A stretch of 64,000 bases of DNA from Maritalea sp051251695. Its GTDB lineage: Bacteria > Pseudomonadota > Alphaproteobacteria > Rhizobiales > Devosiaceae. Of this stretch, positions 26,551 to 36,283 are shown piece after piece. Under the pieces are notes generated by a model. It did not search any database and was not told the DNA's origin. It worked only from the letters and a program-made list of their open reading frames with translations. The translations under genes and the position numbers were made by a program. Location: NCBI RefSeq assembly GCF_051251695.1, contig NZ_JBPOEU010000009.1:62001-126000 (forward strand), written 5' to 3'. Within the stretch, counting starts at the first letter, position 1. Each line of letters starts with the position of its first letter.

Positions 26551-28866
26551 GTGGCACAGTCTAATTGGACGACTTCTAGGATTCTTAGCTTGAGCAATAC
26601 CGAAGCACCGCGCATTCGACAATTATTCCTCCAAAGAAATCGCTTCTTGCGTTTCTTGGGGCTTATTTTGGTGTTTGCCGCTTTGGTGTCTGCGACAGCC
26701 TCGTTCATGATGCTGACAGGCGTTGCGCCCATTCAACCTGATCCGTCAGCATGGCCAATTATTTGGTTAGTCAACGGCATACTAATTGTCCTCGTTATCG
26801 CGCTTTTGCTCACCGAAGCGTATTTGCTCTTGCAGGCGAGATTGGCAAAACAGTCCGGTGCCGGTTTGCATATACGGCTTGTTTCAATGTTTGCTGTTGC
26901 AGCTGCTGTGCCGGCGTTCATCGTTGCGGTGATCGCAACATTGGCGCTCAATCAAGGACTGGATCATTGGTTTTCAGAACGTTCACGTTCAATGGTTGAA
27001 AGCTCTAAGTCTGTCGCCCAATCATATTTGATCGAGCACGCCAATGTGCTTCGAGACGATATTTTGGCGGTTGCTGTTGAAGTGCAGAAAATCAAAAGCG
27101 TGTTTGATGGGAATAGGGCAAACTTTGCTGATGTTTTTACATCTTTGGCGCAGCGGCGATCATTGCCTTTTGCCTATATCGTAGATGAACAAAGAAACAT
27201 TTTAACACGAGCGAAAATCAACGCGCCCGGTTTGCCGCCAGAGTTGCCGTTCGATTTTGATCTGTCGGAACTTGAACCCAAGGAAGTTGGGCTTATTGCA
27301 CCCGGCGTACGCAACAATGTTGTTGGTGCGGTGGTTCGATTATCTGGTTATGACAAATTGTATTTGTTTGTCGCGCGTGGGGTTGACCCCCAGGTGCTCG
27401 AATATATGCGACTTGCCGAGCAAAATGTACTTGAGTATAGCGAATATGAGTCCAACCGCCTCGTGTTTCAGGTGACATTTGCCTTCATGTATGTCGGTTT
27501 GGCCTTCGTTGTACTTCTGGCCGCTGTTTGGCTTGGTATCGCGCTAGCGAACGGCTTGGTTACGCCGATTAGAAACATAATGGTCGCGTCTACCAAAGTG
27601 TCCGAAGGTGAGTTGGATGTTCGAGTGCCCGTAAAAGGGGTCAAGGGCGACCTGCAGGACCTCTCCAACCGATTTAACACGATGACTTCGCAATTGCGCG
27701 CACAACATGGCGCACTGCTATCCGCCAATGACACGATTGATCAGCGACGCCAGTTTACGGAGGCCGTGTTGGAAGGCGTGAGCGCAGGTATTGTCGGACT
27801 TGATCCAGAAGGTTGTGTCACCATAGTAAACGGCAGCGCCAACGCGATGTTTGGCGTTGATGATCAATCAATAATCGGCCAGAAAATGGGTGATGTGGTG
27901 CCTGCGCTTGCTGATTTTGTGCAGTCCGCGATCGGGTCCACAAGAGATCAAAACCAGGAACAAATTGAAATACAGTCCAATTTTGGCGAAGAGCGGGTCT
28001 ATCAAGCAAGGATTACCCGCGAAGGCAGCAGTGAGAACTCGAAGGGGTATGTGATTACACTTGACGACATTTCAGATTTGATTGCCGCCCAACGCACAAG
28101 TGTATGGGCCGACGTTGCCCGCAGGATTGCCCATGAAATCAAAAACCCACTCACCCCAATCCAACTGTCAGCAGAACGACTTCGTCGTCGCTACCGAAAG
28201 CAGCTGGAAGGGGACTTTGAGGTTTTTGATAAATGTACTGAAACCATTATGCGCCAGGTTGGCGATATTGGCCGAATGGTAGATGAGTTTTCAACGTTTG
28301 CACGTATGCCCACTGCCAGCGTTGCGCCGGCCGATCTGCGCGAAACAGTAAAACAGGCCGTCTTTTCTGAAGGCGTGCGGCACCCTGAAATCAAAATTGT
28401 CACAAACCTACCCGACGAAAGTCTAGTTTTTGAATTCGATGAGCGATTGATCTCTCAGGTGTTAATTAATTTAATTAAGAATGCCTCAGAATCTCTTGAA
28501 AGTTCAAGAGATATCAATTCTTTTACTCCCCAAATTACAGTTTCAGTGGACATTAAAAAAGACGACGTTGTGACGATGGTTTCCGACAACGGCAAGGGAT
28601 GGCCGGAAGAAAACAGATCTCGACTACTTGAGCCATATATGACGACACGGGGCAAGGGTACTGGGTTAGGGTTGGCCATTGTTTCAAAAGTTATTGAGCA
28701 GCATGATGGGCAGGTCGAAATGCATGATGCGGCACCTGATGAGAATGGAAATATTGGGGCGTGTTTTAAATTTACGCTGCCCTATCGCAAAGCGGCACAA
28801 CTAGAAGAAAAAAAGAAAAACAAAGATCTGGGCCCTGATATGCCCATTTCGGTGATGGAAAAATAG
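26551..28866 (+). CDS. ntrY: NtrY-type membrane sensor histidine kinase
   Basis: Membrane kinase of the NtrYX system linked to nitrogen, redox or envelope signals in alphaproteobacteria. The 771 residues include two N-terminal membrane helices (about 32-58 and 72-95), a third near 108-132, a periplasmic domain, a helix near 305-328, then HAMP (about 330-385), PAS (about 395-505), HisKA with DVARRIAHEIKNPLTPIQLS near residue 525, and an ATPase domain ending with GTGLGLAIVSKVIEQHDG. The start is GTG at 26551; an alternative further in cannot be excluded. ntrX follows immediately. Confidence 0.93.
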   Translation: MAQSNWTTSRILSLSNTEAPRIRQLFLQRNRFLRFLGLILVFAALVSATASFMMLTGVAPIQPDPSAWPIIWLVNGILIVLVIALLLTEAYLLLQARLAKQSGAGLHIRLVSMFAVAAAVPAFIVAVIATLALNQGLDHWFSERSRSMVESSKSVAQSYLIEHANVLRDDILAVAVEVQKIKSVFDGNRANFADVFTSLAQRRSLPFAYIVDEQRNILTRAKINAPGLPPELPFDFDLSELEPKEVGLIAPGVRNNVVGAVVRLSGYDKLYLFVARGVDPQVLEYMRLAEQNVLEYSEYESNRLVFQVTFAFMYVGLAFVVLLAAVWLGIALANGLVTPIRNIMVASTKVSEGELDVRVPVKGVKGDLQDLSNRFNTMTSQLRAQHGALLSANDTIDQRRQFTEAVLEGVSAGIVGLDPEGCVTIVNGSANAMFGVDDQSIIGQKMGDVVPALADFVQSAIGSTRDQNQEQIEIQSNFGEERVYQARITREGSSENSKGYVITLDDISDLIAAQRTSVWADVARRIAHEIKNPLTPIQLSAERLRRRYRKQLEGDFEVFDKCTETIMRQVGDIGRMVDEFSTFARMPTASVAPADLRETVKQAVFSEGVRHPEIKIVTNLPDESLVFEFDERLISQVLINLIKNASESLESSRDINSFTPQITVSVDIKKDDVVTMVSDNGKGWPEENRSRLLEPYMTTRGKGTGLGLAIVSKVIEQHDGQVEMHDAAPDENGNIGACFKFTLPYRKAAQLEEKKKNKDLGPDMPISVMEK

Positions 28867-30246
28867 ATGGCCCAAGACGTACTTATCGTTGATGACGAAG
28901 AAGATATTCGCGACCTGATTTCCGGCATACTGGAAGATGAAGGATATGAAACCCGGTTAGCCCATGACGCAGATTCAGCTCTTAAAGCCATTGAAGCCCG
29001 CCGACCCGGTTTGGTGTTCTTAGATATATGGATGCAAGGGTCTCGACTTGATGGTTTGCAGCTTTTGGACGCCATTCAAGAACGACATAAGGGCATGCCC
29101 GTCGTCATGATCTCGGGTCACGGCAATGTCGAAACAGCAGTTTCGGCCATTCGAAGAGGCGCATATGATTATATCGAAAAGCCTTTTAAAATTGACCGGC
29201 TGCTGCTTATCGCCCAGAGGGCGCTCGAAACACGTCGACTAAAAGAGCAAGTGCAGGACTTAAAGGTTCGCTCTGGCGCTGACAACAATAAGCTTGTTGG
29301 GGCATCTGCGGCCCTTGCCAGCGTCAAATCGGCATTAAGCAAATGCGCAATGACCAATTCACGCGTGTTCTTTACGGGGCCATCTGGCACCGGCAAAGGA
29401 CTTTGTGCGCGTAACCTTCACGAATTGTCCCATCGAGCAGCAGGGCCATTTGTCGAAGTCAATCTGGCCATGCACAGCGACGATGATCTTCCTGAAGTGC
29501 TGTTTGGTCGTGAAGTAAACGAAAATGGTTCAAAATCTATCCGCGCGGGCGCATTTGAACGTGCGCATGGAGGCACGATTTACCTCGCAGAAGTTGAGGT
29601 ACTGTCTGCTGGATTGCAAAGCCAGTTATTGCGTGCAGTTGTCGAAAACAAGTTCACTCGAATTGATGGTGAAACACGGGTAGACGTTGATGTCAGGATC
29701 GTTTCGTCTTGTGCAACAAACATTTCTCGACTTGTTGAAGAGGGACAGTTTCGAGGCGATCTTTTCCACCGTCTTGCGGTGATTCCGTTGGCCTTACCGT
29801 CATTACGCGAGCGAAGGGAAGATATCCCGCCGCTGGTCGCGCAATTGGCGATAAACCTGCAGCACGTACATAACTTAAAGGCCTTTGAGATTGCAGATGA
29901 TGCAATGGCGGTATTGCAAGCTCAAGATTGGCCAGGAAATGCACGTCAGCTACGTAACTCGCTTGAACGCCTAGTCATTTTGCACAGAGATAACTTTCCT
30001 GATGATGGCCGGATCACGGCTGAGATGCTACCAGCGGATATCGGAGAAGTTTTGCCGTCAGTCGAGGAGGGTGCTGAAAGCCCTCATTTGATGACCTTGC
30101 CGCTGCGGGAGGCGCGTGAAGTATTTGAACGCCAATATCTTGTTGCGCAGATTGAACGATTTGGCGGCAATATCTCGCGCACCGCAGAATTTGTTGGTAT
30201 GGAACGCAGTGCTTTGCATCGCAAACTCAAATCATTGGGTCTTTAG
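28867..30246 (+). CDS. ntrX: NtrX-type response regulator with degenerate AAA+ domain
   Basis: Partner regulator of NtrY, 459 residues. The receiver domain has the phosphoacceptor Asp in LVFLDIWMQGSRLDG near residue 57. The AAA+ domain has a good Walker A, TGPSGTGKGLCARNL, but the sigma-54 contact loop GAFTGA is absent (the corresponding segment is IRAGAFERAHGG) and the Walker B reads TIYLAEVEVL, without the usual DE pair. A Fis-type helix-turn-helix lies at the C-terminus (ISRTAEFVGMERSALHRKL). It therefore probably binds DNA without opening sigma-54 promoters. Start codon ATG follows the ntrY stop directly. Confidence 0.93.
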   Translation: MAQDVLIVDDEEDIRDLISGILEDEGYETRLAHDADSALKAIEARRPGLVFLDIWMQGSRLDGLQLLDAIQERHKGMPVVMISGHGNVETAVSAIRRGAYDYIEKPFKIDRLLLIAQRALETRRLKEQVQDLKVRSGADNNKLVGASAALASVKSALSKCAMTNSRVFFTGPSGTGKGLCARNLHELSHRAAGPFVEVNLAMHSDDDLPEVLFGREVNENGSKSIRAGAFERAHGGTIYLAEVEVLSAGLQSQLLRAVVENKFTRIDGETRVDVDVRIVSSCATNISRLVEEGQFRGDLFHRLAVIPLALPSLRERREDIPPLVAQLAINLQHVHNLKAFEIADDAMAVLQAQDWPGNARQLRNSLERLVILHRDNFPDDGRITAEMLPADIGEVLPSVEEGAESPHLMTLPLREAREVFERQYLVAQIERFGGNISRTAEFVGMERSALHRKLKSLGL

Positions 30247-30266
30247 GGCCTGACTAGGGAGCATTT

Positions 30267-31643
30267 ATGCGCGTTATTATTAGTGGTGCCGGACAAGTTG
30301 GATATGGAATTGCTGAGCGATTGGCTATGGAATCCAACGAGGTGACTGTGATTGATAGCAACCCTGAGCTCGTGCAAAGGGTTCGCGATACATTGGATGC
30401 CCGTGGCGTACATGGCCACGGCTCTCATCCCGATGTTCTTGCACAAGCCGGCGCGCGCGAGGCAGACATGTTGATTGCCGTTACGCAGGTTGATGAAGTC
30501 AATATGACCGCATGTCAGGTTGGTCACTCAATTTTTAACATTCCTACTCGTATTGCCCGCATTCGCGCCCAAAGCTATTTGAAGTCAGAATGGAGCGATC
30601 TGTTTGCGCGGGATCACTTGCCTATCGACGTTATTATTTCGCCCGAAGTGGAAGTTGGCGATTTGATTTTACAACGCATGGCTTATCCAGGCGCACTAGA
30701 TCTTGTGTCATTTGACGATGATCAAGTGCTGGTGATCACCGTGGCAGTAACTGAAGAATGTGCGATTATCGATACGCCTTTGCAACAATTGACAGAACTG
30801 TTTCCAAACTTGGAAGCCACAGTTATGGGCGTCCGCCGCGAAGGGGAAATGAAGGCCCTAAAATCCACCGACTATTTACTACCGGGCGATGAAGCAATTG
30901 TTGCCGTGGGGCGCTCGCAAGTGAACCGTGTTTTGGCCATGTTCGGCAAAGACGCTCCGTTTCCTGACAAAGTTGTTATCGGCGGGGCAGGCAATATTGG
31001 CCAATATGTCGCGAAGAAGCTTGAACAGCTTGGCGAAGGCATTTCAGTGCGCCTGATTGAGAACAATCGAGAGGTAGCTCAGCGCGCCGCTGAAAATCTT
31101 AGCCAGTCGATTGTTGTTTTTGGGGATGGCCTGCACGAAGACATAATGAATGAAGTGGGCATTCAAAATGCTCAAATGTATTTGGGTTTAACAAATGACG
31201 ACGAGACAAATATTCTTTCGTCAGTTCTCGCCAGCGAGTTAGGCAAGGCGACAACAATTGCGCTCGTGAATCAACCTCAATACCCTCGATTTGCACGACG
31301 TCTTGGTGTCGATGCCTTTTTGAACCCACGTACTGTGACGGTATCCAAAATCTTGCGTCATGTGCGGCGGGGTCGAATTCGCGGCGTTTATACGTTGTAT
31401 AACGGGGCAGCCGAACTGATCGAAGCTGAGGCGTTGGAAACATCGCCATTGGTGGGTAAACCCCTTAAAGACTTCGATTTCGGCACCGGCGTGCGGATTG
31501 GCGCGATTATTCGCGGTGGAAATGTTATGGTGCCGACGGGGCAAACGCGCATTGAGGCCGGTGATTTGGTTATTGTTTTCGCACTTGCTGACGCCGTTCG
31601 CAAAGTGGAACAAATGTTCCGCGTTAGCATCGATTTCTTTTAG
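30267..31643 (+). CDS. trkA: Trk potassium uptake regulator TrkA
   Basis: Cytoplasmic NAD-binding gating subunit of the Trk potassium channel. The 458-residue protein has two RCK/TrkA-N halves: ISGAGQVGYGIAERLA at the start with ESNEVTVIDSN, and GGAGNIGQYVAKKLEQLG near residue 233, each followed by a TrkA-C domain. It lies directly downstream of ntrX, the standard rhizobial order, and 7 bp before trkH, so regulator and channel are co-expressed. Confidence 0.96.
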   Translation: MRVIISGAGQVGYGIAERLAMESNEVTVIDSNPELVQRVRDTLDARGVHGHGSHPDVLAQAGAREADMLIAVTQVDEVNMTACQVGHSIFNIPTRIARIRAQSYLKSEWSDLFARDHLPIDVIISPEVEVGDLILQRMAYPGALDLVSFDDDQVLVITVAVTEECAIIDTPLQQLTELFPNLEATVMGVRREGEMKALKSTDYLLPGDEAIVAVGRSQVNRVLAMFGKDAPFPDKVVIGGAGNIGQYVAKKLEQLGEGISVRLIENNREVAQRAAENLSQSIVVFGDGLHEDIMNEVGIQNAQMYLGLTNDDETNILSSVLASELGKATTIALVNQPQYPRFARRLGVDAFLNPRTVTVSKILRHVRRGRIRGVYTLYNGAAELIEAEALETSPLVGKPLKDFDFGTGVRIGAIIRGGNVMVPTGQTRIEAGDLVIVFALADAVRKVEQMFRVSIDFF

Positions 31644-31650
31644 AACCGAT

Positions 31651-33069
31651 ATGCCAACAATCCTTTCCATATGTAGTTTAATTCTAGCTGGCTTTGCATT
31701 TTGTTTGTGCGCGCCGTTTGGTGTTGCTGTAATCGGTCAAAATGAGGCGATGATTGAAGGCTTTGCACTGCTGATCATTGCCTATCTGTTCTTTTCAGCC
31801 ATCATTTTACTCTCGTTCAATGGGCAGGATCGCAAGCTTTCACGCGGTCGAATTTTCGTCATGTCGTTATGCTGCTGGTTGACGCTGGCCAGCGCCGCAA
31901 CGCTACCCTTTATCCTATTGGAAGGGATGTCACTGCACCGCGCGTGGTTTGAAGCTGTTTCGGCCACCACGTCCCTTGGCACGACGTCGGTGAGCGTTGA
32001 TATGATCAGTACGCCTATGAAAACGTACCGCGCTGTCACCGCATGGTTTGGCGGGTTTTTGACCCTTGCTCTAATTGTTTATGTACTGAGCCCTTATCGA
32101 GTTGGTGGCGTGCCAAATCGTGACTTGCGATTTGTGTTGCACGGCACCGGTGCAGGAGGGCCAAGACTACTCCGAACATTGGGCGAAATTGCCGTGCCCT
32201 ATGCAACCCTAACGCTAACTTGTATGTTACTGCTTTTTGCACAGGGTGTGCGGCCACTGGATGCGGTTTTGGCTTCAACTGCGGCGATGTCGACAAACGG
32301 TTTTTTGCCAACGGCATCAGGCGGATCGATCTTTAACAACTTTACTGCCGAGATAACGCTGATCGTATTCATGATCATCGGTGGAACAAGCATCATTTGG
32401 CACCGAATGATAGTAACGCGTCGCTTTGAATTGTTGATGCGGGAACATCGCGAAAGTTTTGCGGTCGTGTTTCTCATATTGGGGCTAGGTATGCTGTTGT
32501 CGATCGTAAATGGGGCGGCAGATGAAGGCAGCTTTGAATTCTTACGCCACATCTTTGATGTCGCATCGATAATGACAACGACAGGGATTACACACAATCC
32601 AAACGCTGGCATCAGCGTACCACTTCTCCTCAGCTTCATGCTTGCAATGGGCGGCGCAACAACATTCTCGACCAGCGGCGGCATTAAGCTCTATCGGTTG
32701 GGCGTGATGATGTCGAATTCTCTTGCTGAGGCACGTCAACTCGTTTTCCCCAACGCCATCATGGCCAACCGTTTCACCGATGGGCTTTTTGGCGCGCGCG
32801 CGATCAAGGCGATTTGGAGCTATTTTTTCTTGTTCATCCTAACCCTCAGCGTCGGAATTTTCGGTTTTACTATTTTGGGTATGCCGTTCGAAAGTGCGTT
32901 ATCCACGGGAATTGGCAGCATTAACTCGGTCGCAAATTTGGTTGATTCATCCTATATACAAGGTGAGGGTGGGGCAGCTATTGGCCTGTGGGCATCTGGC
33001 TTGGCCCTTGCCGGACGTATTGAAATATTGGTGTTTTTCGCCGCTTTCGCTGATTTTCGGCAGCAATGA
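31651..33069 (+). CDS. trkH: Trk potassium uptake channel subunit TrkH
   Basis: Potassium-translocating membrane protein. The start is ATG at 31651, seven bases after the trkA stop; a longer frame reaching back to 31498 lies inside trkA. The 472 residues are largely hydrophobic, with about ten membrane spans and four P-loop-like repeats such as EAVSATTSLGTTS, AAMSTNGFLPTASGG, ASIMTTTGITHNP and GIGSINSVANLVD, where conserved glycines form the selectivity filter. It ends in ADFRQQ, slightly different from the usual FWR tail. Function in potassium uptake with TrkA is well supported. Confidence 0.93.
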   Translation: MPTILSICSLILAGFAFCLCAPFGVAVIGQNEAMIEGFALLIIAYLFFSAIILLSFNGQDRKLSRGRIFVMSLCCWLTLASAATLPFILLEGMSLHRAWFEAVSATTSLGTTSVSVDMISTPMKTYRAVTAWFGGFLTLALIVYVLSPYRVGGVPNRDLRFVLHGTGAGGPRLLRTLGEIAVPYATLTLTCMLLLFAQGVRPLDAVLASTAAMSTNGFLPTASGGSIFNNFTAEITLIVFMIIGGTSIIWHRMIVTRRFELLMREHRESFAVVFLILGLGMLLSIVNGAADEGSFEFLRHIFDVASIMTTTGITHNPNAGISVPLLLSFMLAMGGATTFSTSGGIKLYRLGVMMSNSLAEARQLVFPNAIMANRFTDGLFGARAIKAIWSYFFLFILTLSVGIFGFTILGMPFESALSTGIGSINSVANLVDSSYIQGEGGAAIGLWASGLALAGRIEILVFFAAFADFRQQ

Positions 33070-33082
33070 TGACCCAAACCAA

Positions 33083-33111
33083 TTGACAGCCTGCATTTGA
33101 GTGCGTACCGA
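33083..33111 (+). promoter_or_regulatory. Candidate hfq promoter
   Basis: TTGACA (33083-33088), 17-bp spacer, TACCGA (33106-33111), located 121 bp upstream of the hfq start in the trkH-hfq gap. The -35 is consensus, the -10 weak. Confidence 0.35.
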
Positions 33112-33231
33112 TTGTGTTGCGGTAAATTATTAAAGTTTTATTCAACACCAATTGTTGGTAATAAAATGAGAACTTATTCTTGGCATTGAAGGTAATTTTT
33201 TGCCGAATTTGCCCAAAAAAGAGGCCAACCA

Positions 33232-33480
33232 ATGCCCAACGAGAAAAACCAAAATCTTCAAGACTCGTTCCTGAATAATGTACGCAAGAACAAAATCCCA
33301 GTGACAATCTTTCTTGTAAACGGTGTGAAGCTTCAGGGCGTCATCACTTGGTTTGACAATTTTTGTCTATTATTGCGACGTGAATCTCAGTCTCAACTGG
33401 TCTACAAACATGCCATTTCCACCATTATGCCGGGCGCACCTATTCAGTTGTTTGACCCAGAAACTAGCGACAAAGGTTAA
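33232..33480 (+). CDS. hfq: RNA chaperone Hfq
   Basis: Hexameric Sm-like protein that pairs small RNAs with mRNAs. The 82 residues are typical for alphaproteobacteria. The Sm1 motif includes NLQDSFLNNVRKNKIPVTIF (proximal and rim residues) and VKLQGVITWFDNF; the Sm2 motif is the diagnostic YKHAISTIMP. It is followed at once by hflX, the conserved hfq-hflX pair, and preceded by a 160-bp AT-rich leader. Confidence 0.98.
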   Translation: MPNEKNQNLQDSFLNNVRKNKIPVTIFLVNGVKLQGVITWFDNFCLLLRRESQSQLVYKHAISTIMPGAPIQLFDPETSDKG

Positions 33481-33584
33481 CTGGGCTGTCAGAAAAATCC
33501 AAAATTGAAAATCAAGTTGGCGTCGACTTTAAAAAGGGCGACGCTGCCTATCATGATCGTCGTGTAGCTGCCACGCGCACCCTA

Positions 33585-34859
33585 TTGGTGTGTCCAGACG
33601 TTACGCGCGGACCACGCAGGCGGACGATTGAGGCGCGGCTTGAAGAGTTTAAAAGTCTCGCGAGCGCCATAAATTTGGAAGTTATCGACGACCATATTTT
33701 CAATGTCCGTGAAGTGAAACCGGCCACCTTTATTGGCGGCGGTCAAGTTGAACAACTTTGCCAGCAGGTTGAAGATGACGAGATAACTCTGGTCCTTATC
33801 GACTGCCAGCTAACCCCAATTCAACAACGTAATTTGGAAACGCGGTTGGGCGCGAAAGTACTTGATCGAACAGCGCTTATCCTTGAAATTTTTGGTGATA
33901 GAGCGGCAACTCGTGAAGGTGTGCTTCAAGTTGAGCTTGCGCACCTTAACTACCAACGCGGGCGCTTGGTGCGGTCATGGACCCACCTTGAGCGACAACG
34001 TGGCGGCATGGGGTTTGTCGGTGGACCCGGTGAAACACAAATCGAGTCGGACAGACGATTGCTGCAAGAGCGGGTGAACCTACTCAATAAGCGGCTTGCT
34101 AAAGTTCAAAAAACCCGTTTTGAACAACGAAAATCGCGCCAATCCATTCCGTTTCCGATTATTGCATTGGCTGGATACACAAACGCTGGCAAATCGACTT
34201 TGTTTAATGTTTTGACAGATTCTGAAATCAATGCCGAAGACCAGCTTTTTGCGACGCTCGATACGACTGTGCGTCGCGCAACTTTGCCCCATAAGCGCGA
34301 AGTCGTGTTTTCAGACACGGTTGGATTTATCGCCGATCTGCCGACGGACCTAGTTGCTGCATTCCGTGGCACTTTGGAAGAGGTAACAGAAGCTCATGTT
34401 GTCTTGCATGTCCGCGATGTGGCGAATGATGACTATGTTGCCCAAGCCCAAGATGTGAATGACGTTTTGGCCGACCTTGATGTTTCACCGGAGACGGTGC
34501 CGTTCATTGAGGTTTGGAACAAGATTGACGCGCTCACTGCCGACGAACTTGAGTTGCGCCGTCGCCACAGAAACCCCAATCTAACGGTTGTTGAAATTTC
34601 TGCTCAGACCGGCGAGGGCATCGACGATCTACTTGCAGCGATTGAAGAGGAACTGAGCAAATCAGGACGTTTTCAAGTGGTTATGTTGCCGCATAAGCAC
34701 GCAGGTATTGCACACTGGCTGTATGAAAATGGCGAGGTTCTAAGCGCAGCCGCGGATGAAGAACACGATGCAACACGGTACGAAGTGCGCATATTGAAAA
34801 ACAAAATGTCGCCATTTCTCGAAAAATTCGACAAGTTTGTTGTTGAAGGGCAGCAGTAG
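33585..34859 (+). CDS. hflX: GTPase HflX
   Basis: Ribosome-associated GTPase that helps split stalled ribosomes. From TTG at 33585 the protein has 424 residues: HflX N-terminal domain (GGGQVEQLCQQVED, RTALILEIFGDRAATREG, YQRGRLVRSWTHLERQRGG), coiled-coil linker, then the GTPase domain with G1 GYTNAGKSTLFN, G3 DTVGFI, and G4 WNKID. The frame stays open upstream to 33486 and that stretch (RRVAATRTLLVCPDV) looks like genuine HflX N-terminus, so translation may begin at CTG 33486 or another non-standard codon. It lies 104 bp after hfq. Confidence 0.93.
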   Translation: MVCPDVTRGPRRRTIEARLEEFKSLASAINLEVIDDHIFNVREVKPATFIGGGQVEQLCQQVEDDEITLVLIDCQLTPIQQRNLETRLGAKVLDRTALILEIFGDRAATREGVLQVELAHLNYQRGRLVRSWTHLERQRGGMGFVGGPGETQIESDRRLLQERVNLLNKRLAKVQKTRFEQRKSRQSIPFPIIALAGYTNAGKSTLFNVLTDSEINAEDQLFATLDTTVRRATLPHKREVVFSDTVGFIADLPTDLVAAFRGTLEEVTEAHVVLHVRDVANDDYVAQAQDVNDVLADLDVSPETVPFIEVWNKIDALTADELELRRRHRNPNLTVVEISAQTGEGIDDLLAAIEEELSKSGRFQVVMLPHKHAGIAHWLYENGEVLSAAADEEHDATRYEVRILKNKMSPFLEKFDKFVVEGQQ

Positions 34860-34867
34860 GTTTAGCT

Positions 34868-35668
34868 TTATTCCTTATCTGCCTTTCGAATTTCCGACCA
34901 ATATTCTTCCAGTTTAGTAAGACCTGCTTTTTGGATTTCCATATCATCCTCAAGGCAACGTTTTTCAACATATTTAAACCGACGGATGAATTTCTGGTTG
35001 GCTTTCGAGAGGGCGACCTCGGGATCGATATTGGATTTTCGAGCGACTGACGACATAGCAAACAGCAAGTCGCCTAGCTCTTCTTCAAGTCGTTCGTGAT
35101 TGTCATCTTCTAGTTCGACAGCAACTTCGTCGAGTTCCTCACGTACCTTATCCAAAGCCTGCCTTGCATCAGGCCAGTCAAAGCCGACCCGCGCAGCACG
35201 TTTAGCAAGTTTGTTAGCCCGCGTTAGGGCAGGGAGTGCCCGTGGCACGTCATCCAGAACGGATGGTTCCCCATCCTGCGCTTTTGCAAGTCGTTCTTCT
35301 GCCTTAATAGATTCCCAGTTCGAATTGACGGCTTCTGCATCATCCAGTGTTTGCTGTGCAAAAACATGGGGATGTCGTCGAATGAGTTTCTCGCAAATGC
35401 CGTAAACCACATCACCAAAATCGAATTTATCAACCTCTTTTGCCATCTGGGCGTAATAGATAGGTTGGAATAAGAGGTCACCAAGCTCGGCTTTCAGATC
35501 CGAAAAATCCTCGCGCTCAATCGCATCCGCAACTTCATAGGCCTCCTCAATCGTGTGAGATTTGATGGAATTGAAATCTTGCTTCAAATCCCAAGGACAG
35601 CCGGTTTCAGGGTCGCGCAGCCGGTGCATTATCTCGATTAGAGTTGCAATATCTCGGCTTGGCTTCAT
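34868..35668 (-). CDS. mazG: MazG nucleoside triphosphate pyrophosphohydrolase
   Basis: House-cleaning enzyme that hydrolyses (d)NTPs to monophosphates. The 266 residues contain two MazG domains. The first has MHRLRDPETGCPWDLKQDF, HTIEEAYEVADAI and ELGDLLFQPIYYAQMA, and the second has EELDEVAVELED and EELGDLLFAMSSVAR, each with the EExxE and ExxD metal-binding acids. It converges on hflX with only 8 bp between stops and overlaps the upstream DUF1801 gene by 4 bp. Confidence 0.95.
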   Translation of the reverse strand: MKPSRDIATLIEIMHRLRDPETGCPWDLKQDFNSIKSHTIEEAYEVADAIEREDFSDLKAELGDLLFQPIYYAQMAKEVDKFDFGDVVYGICEKLIRRHPHVFAQQTLDDAEAVNSNWESIKAEERLAKAQDGEPSVLDDVPRALPALTRANKLAKRAARVGFDWPDARQALDKVREELDEVAVELEDDNHERLEEELGDLLFAMSSVARKSNIDPEVALSKANQKFIRRFKYVEKRCLEDDMEIQKAGLTKLEEYWSEIRKADKE

Positions 35669-36063
35669 AGTTTTGCTCTTTTGTTTTGATGGTAGGTCAA
35701 TGCAAGGGCAATAACGTGCCGTAGCTCAGCTTCAACAGGTTCAAGATGATTCGGCAGCACAATTTCTCTCGTGCCCACCAAATCGAACGTGTCGCCATAT
35801 AATTCGCGCACCTGATCAACAAGATTGGTTGTACAATGCACATACAAGGAGATTGATCTCGAACCATTTTGATCAATTCTAATCGTTGTGCCGGATTTTG
35901 GTTTTTGAGTTAAAAAACTGATTTGGTTCCATTTCAACGCTTCCACAACTTGCCCACATTTGGGCGTTTGGGATGCCACATCATGGACAAGCGCACGAAC
36001 CCGTGCGAGCGCAGATTTCGAGGCTGGTGCATAATCGAGCAATCGTTGATCTATAATGTTCAT
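35665..36063 (-). CDS. DUF1801 domain protein
   Basis: A 132-residue protein with the DUF1801 (YdhG-like) pattern: a helical N-terminus, CGQVVEALKWNQISFLT near residue 36, ISLYVHCTTNLVDQVRE near 72 and a C-terminal helix. The fold resembles iron-chaperone/frataxin-like YdhG proteins, but no function is established. Its stop overlaps the mazG start by 4 bp, implying co-translation. Upstream lie 220 bp of intergenic DNA including a GC-rich hairpin. Confidence 0.75.
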   Translation of the reverse strand: MNIIDQRLLDYAPASKSALARVRALVHDVASQTPKCGQVVEALKWNQISFLTQKPKSGTTIRIDQNGSRSISLYVHCTTNLVDQVRELYGDTFDLVGTREIVLPNHLEPVEAELRHVIALALTYHQNKRAKL

Positions 36064-36247
36064 ATAAAAACAGGTTGGTTAGGCTTTATTCAGCAATAAA
36101 CAGTGACCGAATGAGCGGCAAATCAATGTTGGGTTACACGTCTATCATACCCATTTTGACTTTGAACGCGAACGGATAAATCCGCCATGTCCAATAGATA
36201 AAGTTTGTGAGATTTCCAGATCGAGTTGATGTTTTCCATCCAGATAT

Positions 36248-36276
36248 GGGCCGCCGCCGACAAGCGGCGGGGGCCC
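36248..36276. terminator. GC-rich hairpin after the ABC exporter gene
   Basis: Twelve-base arms 36248-36259 and 36265-36276 pair with one mismatch around a 5-nt loop. It lies just past the minus-strand ABC gene stop (36284). The only T run (GTTTT) is on the plus-strand side, so intrinsic termination of the minus-strand transcript is plausible but not textbook. Confidence 0.5.
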
Positions 36277-36283
36277 GTTTTAA

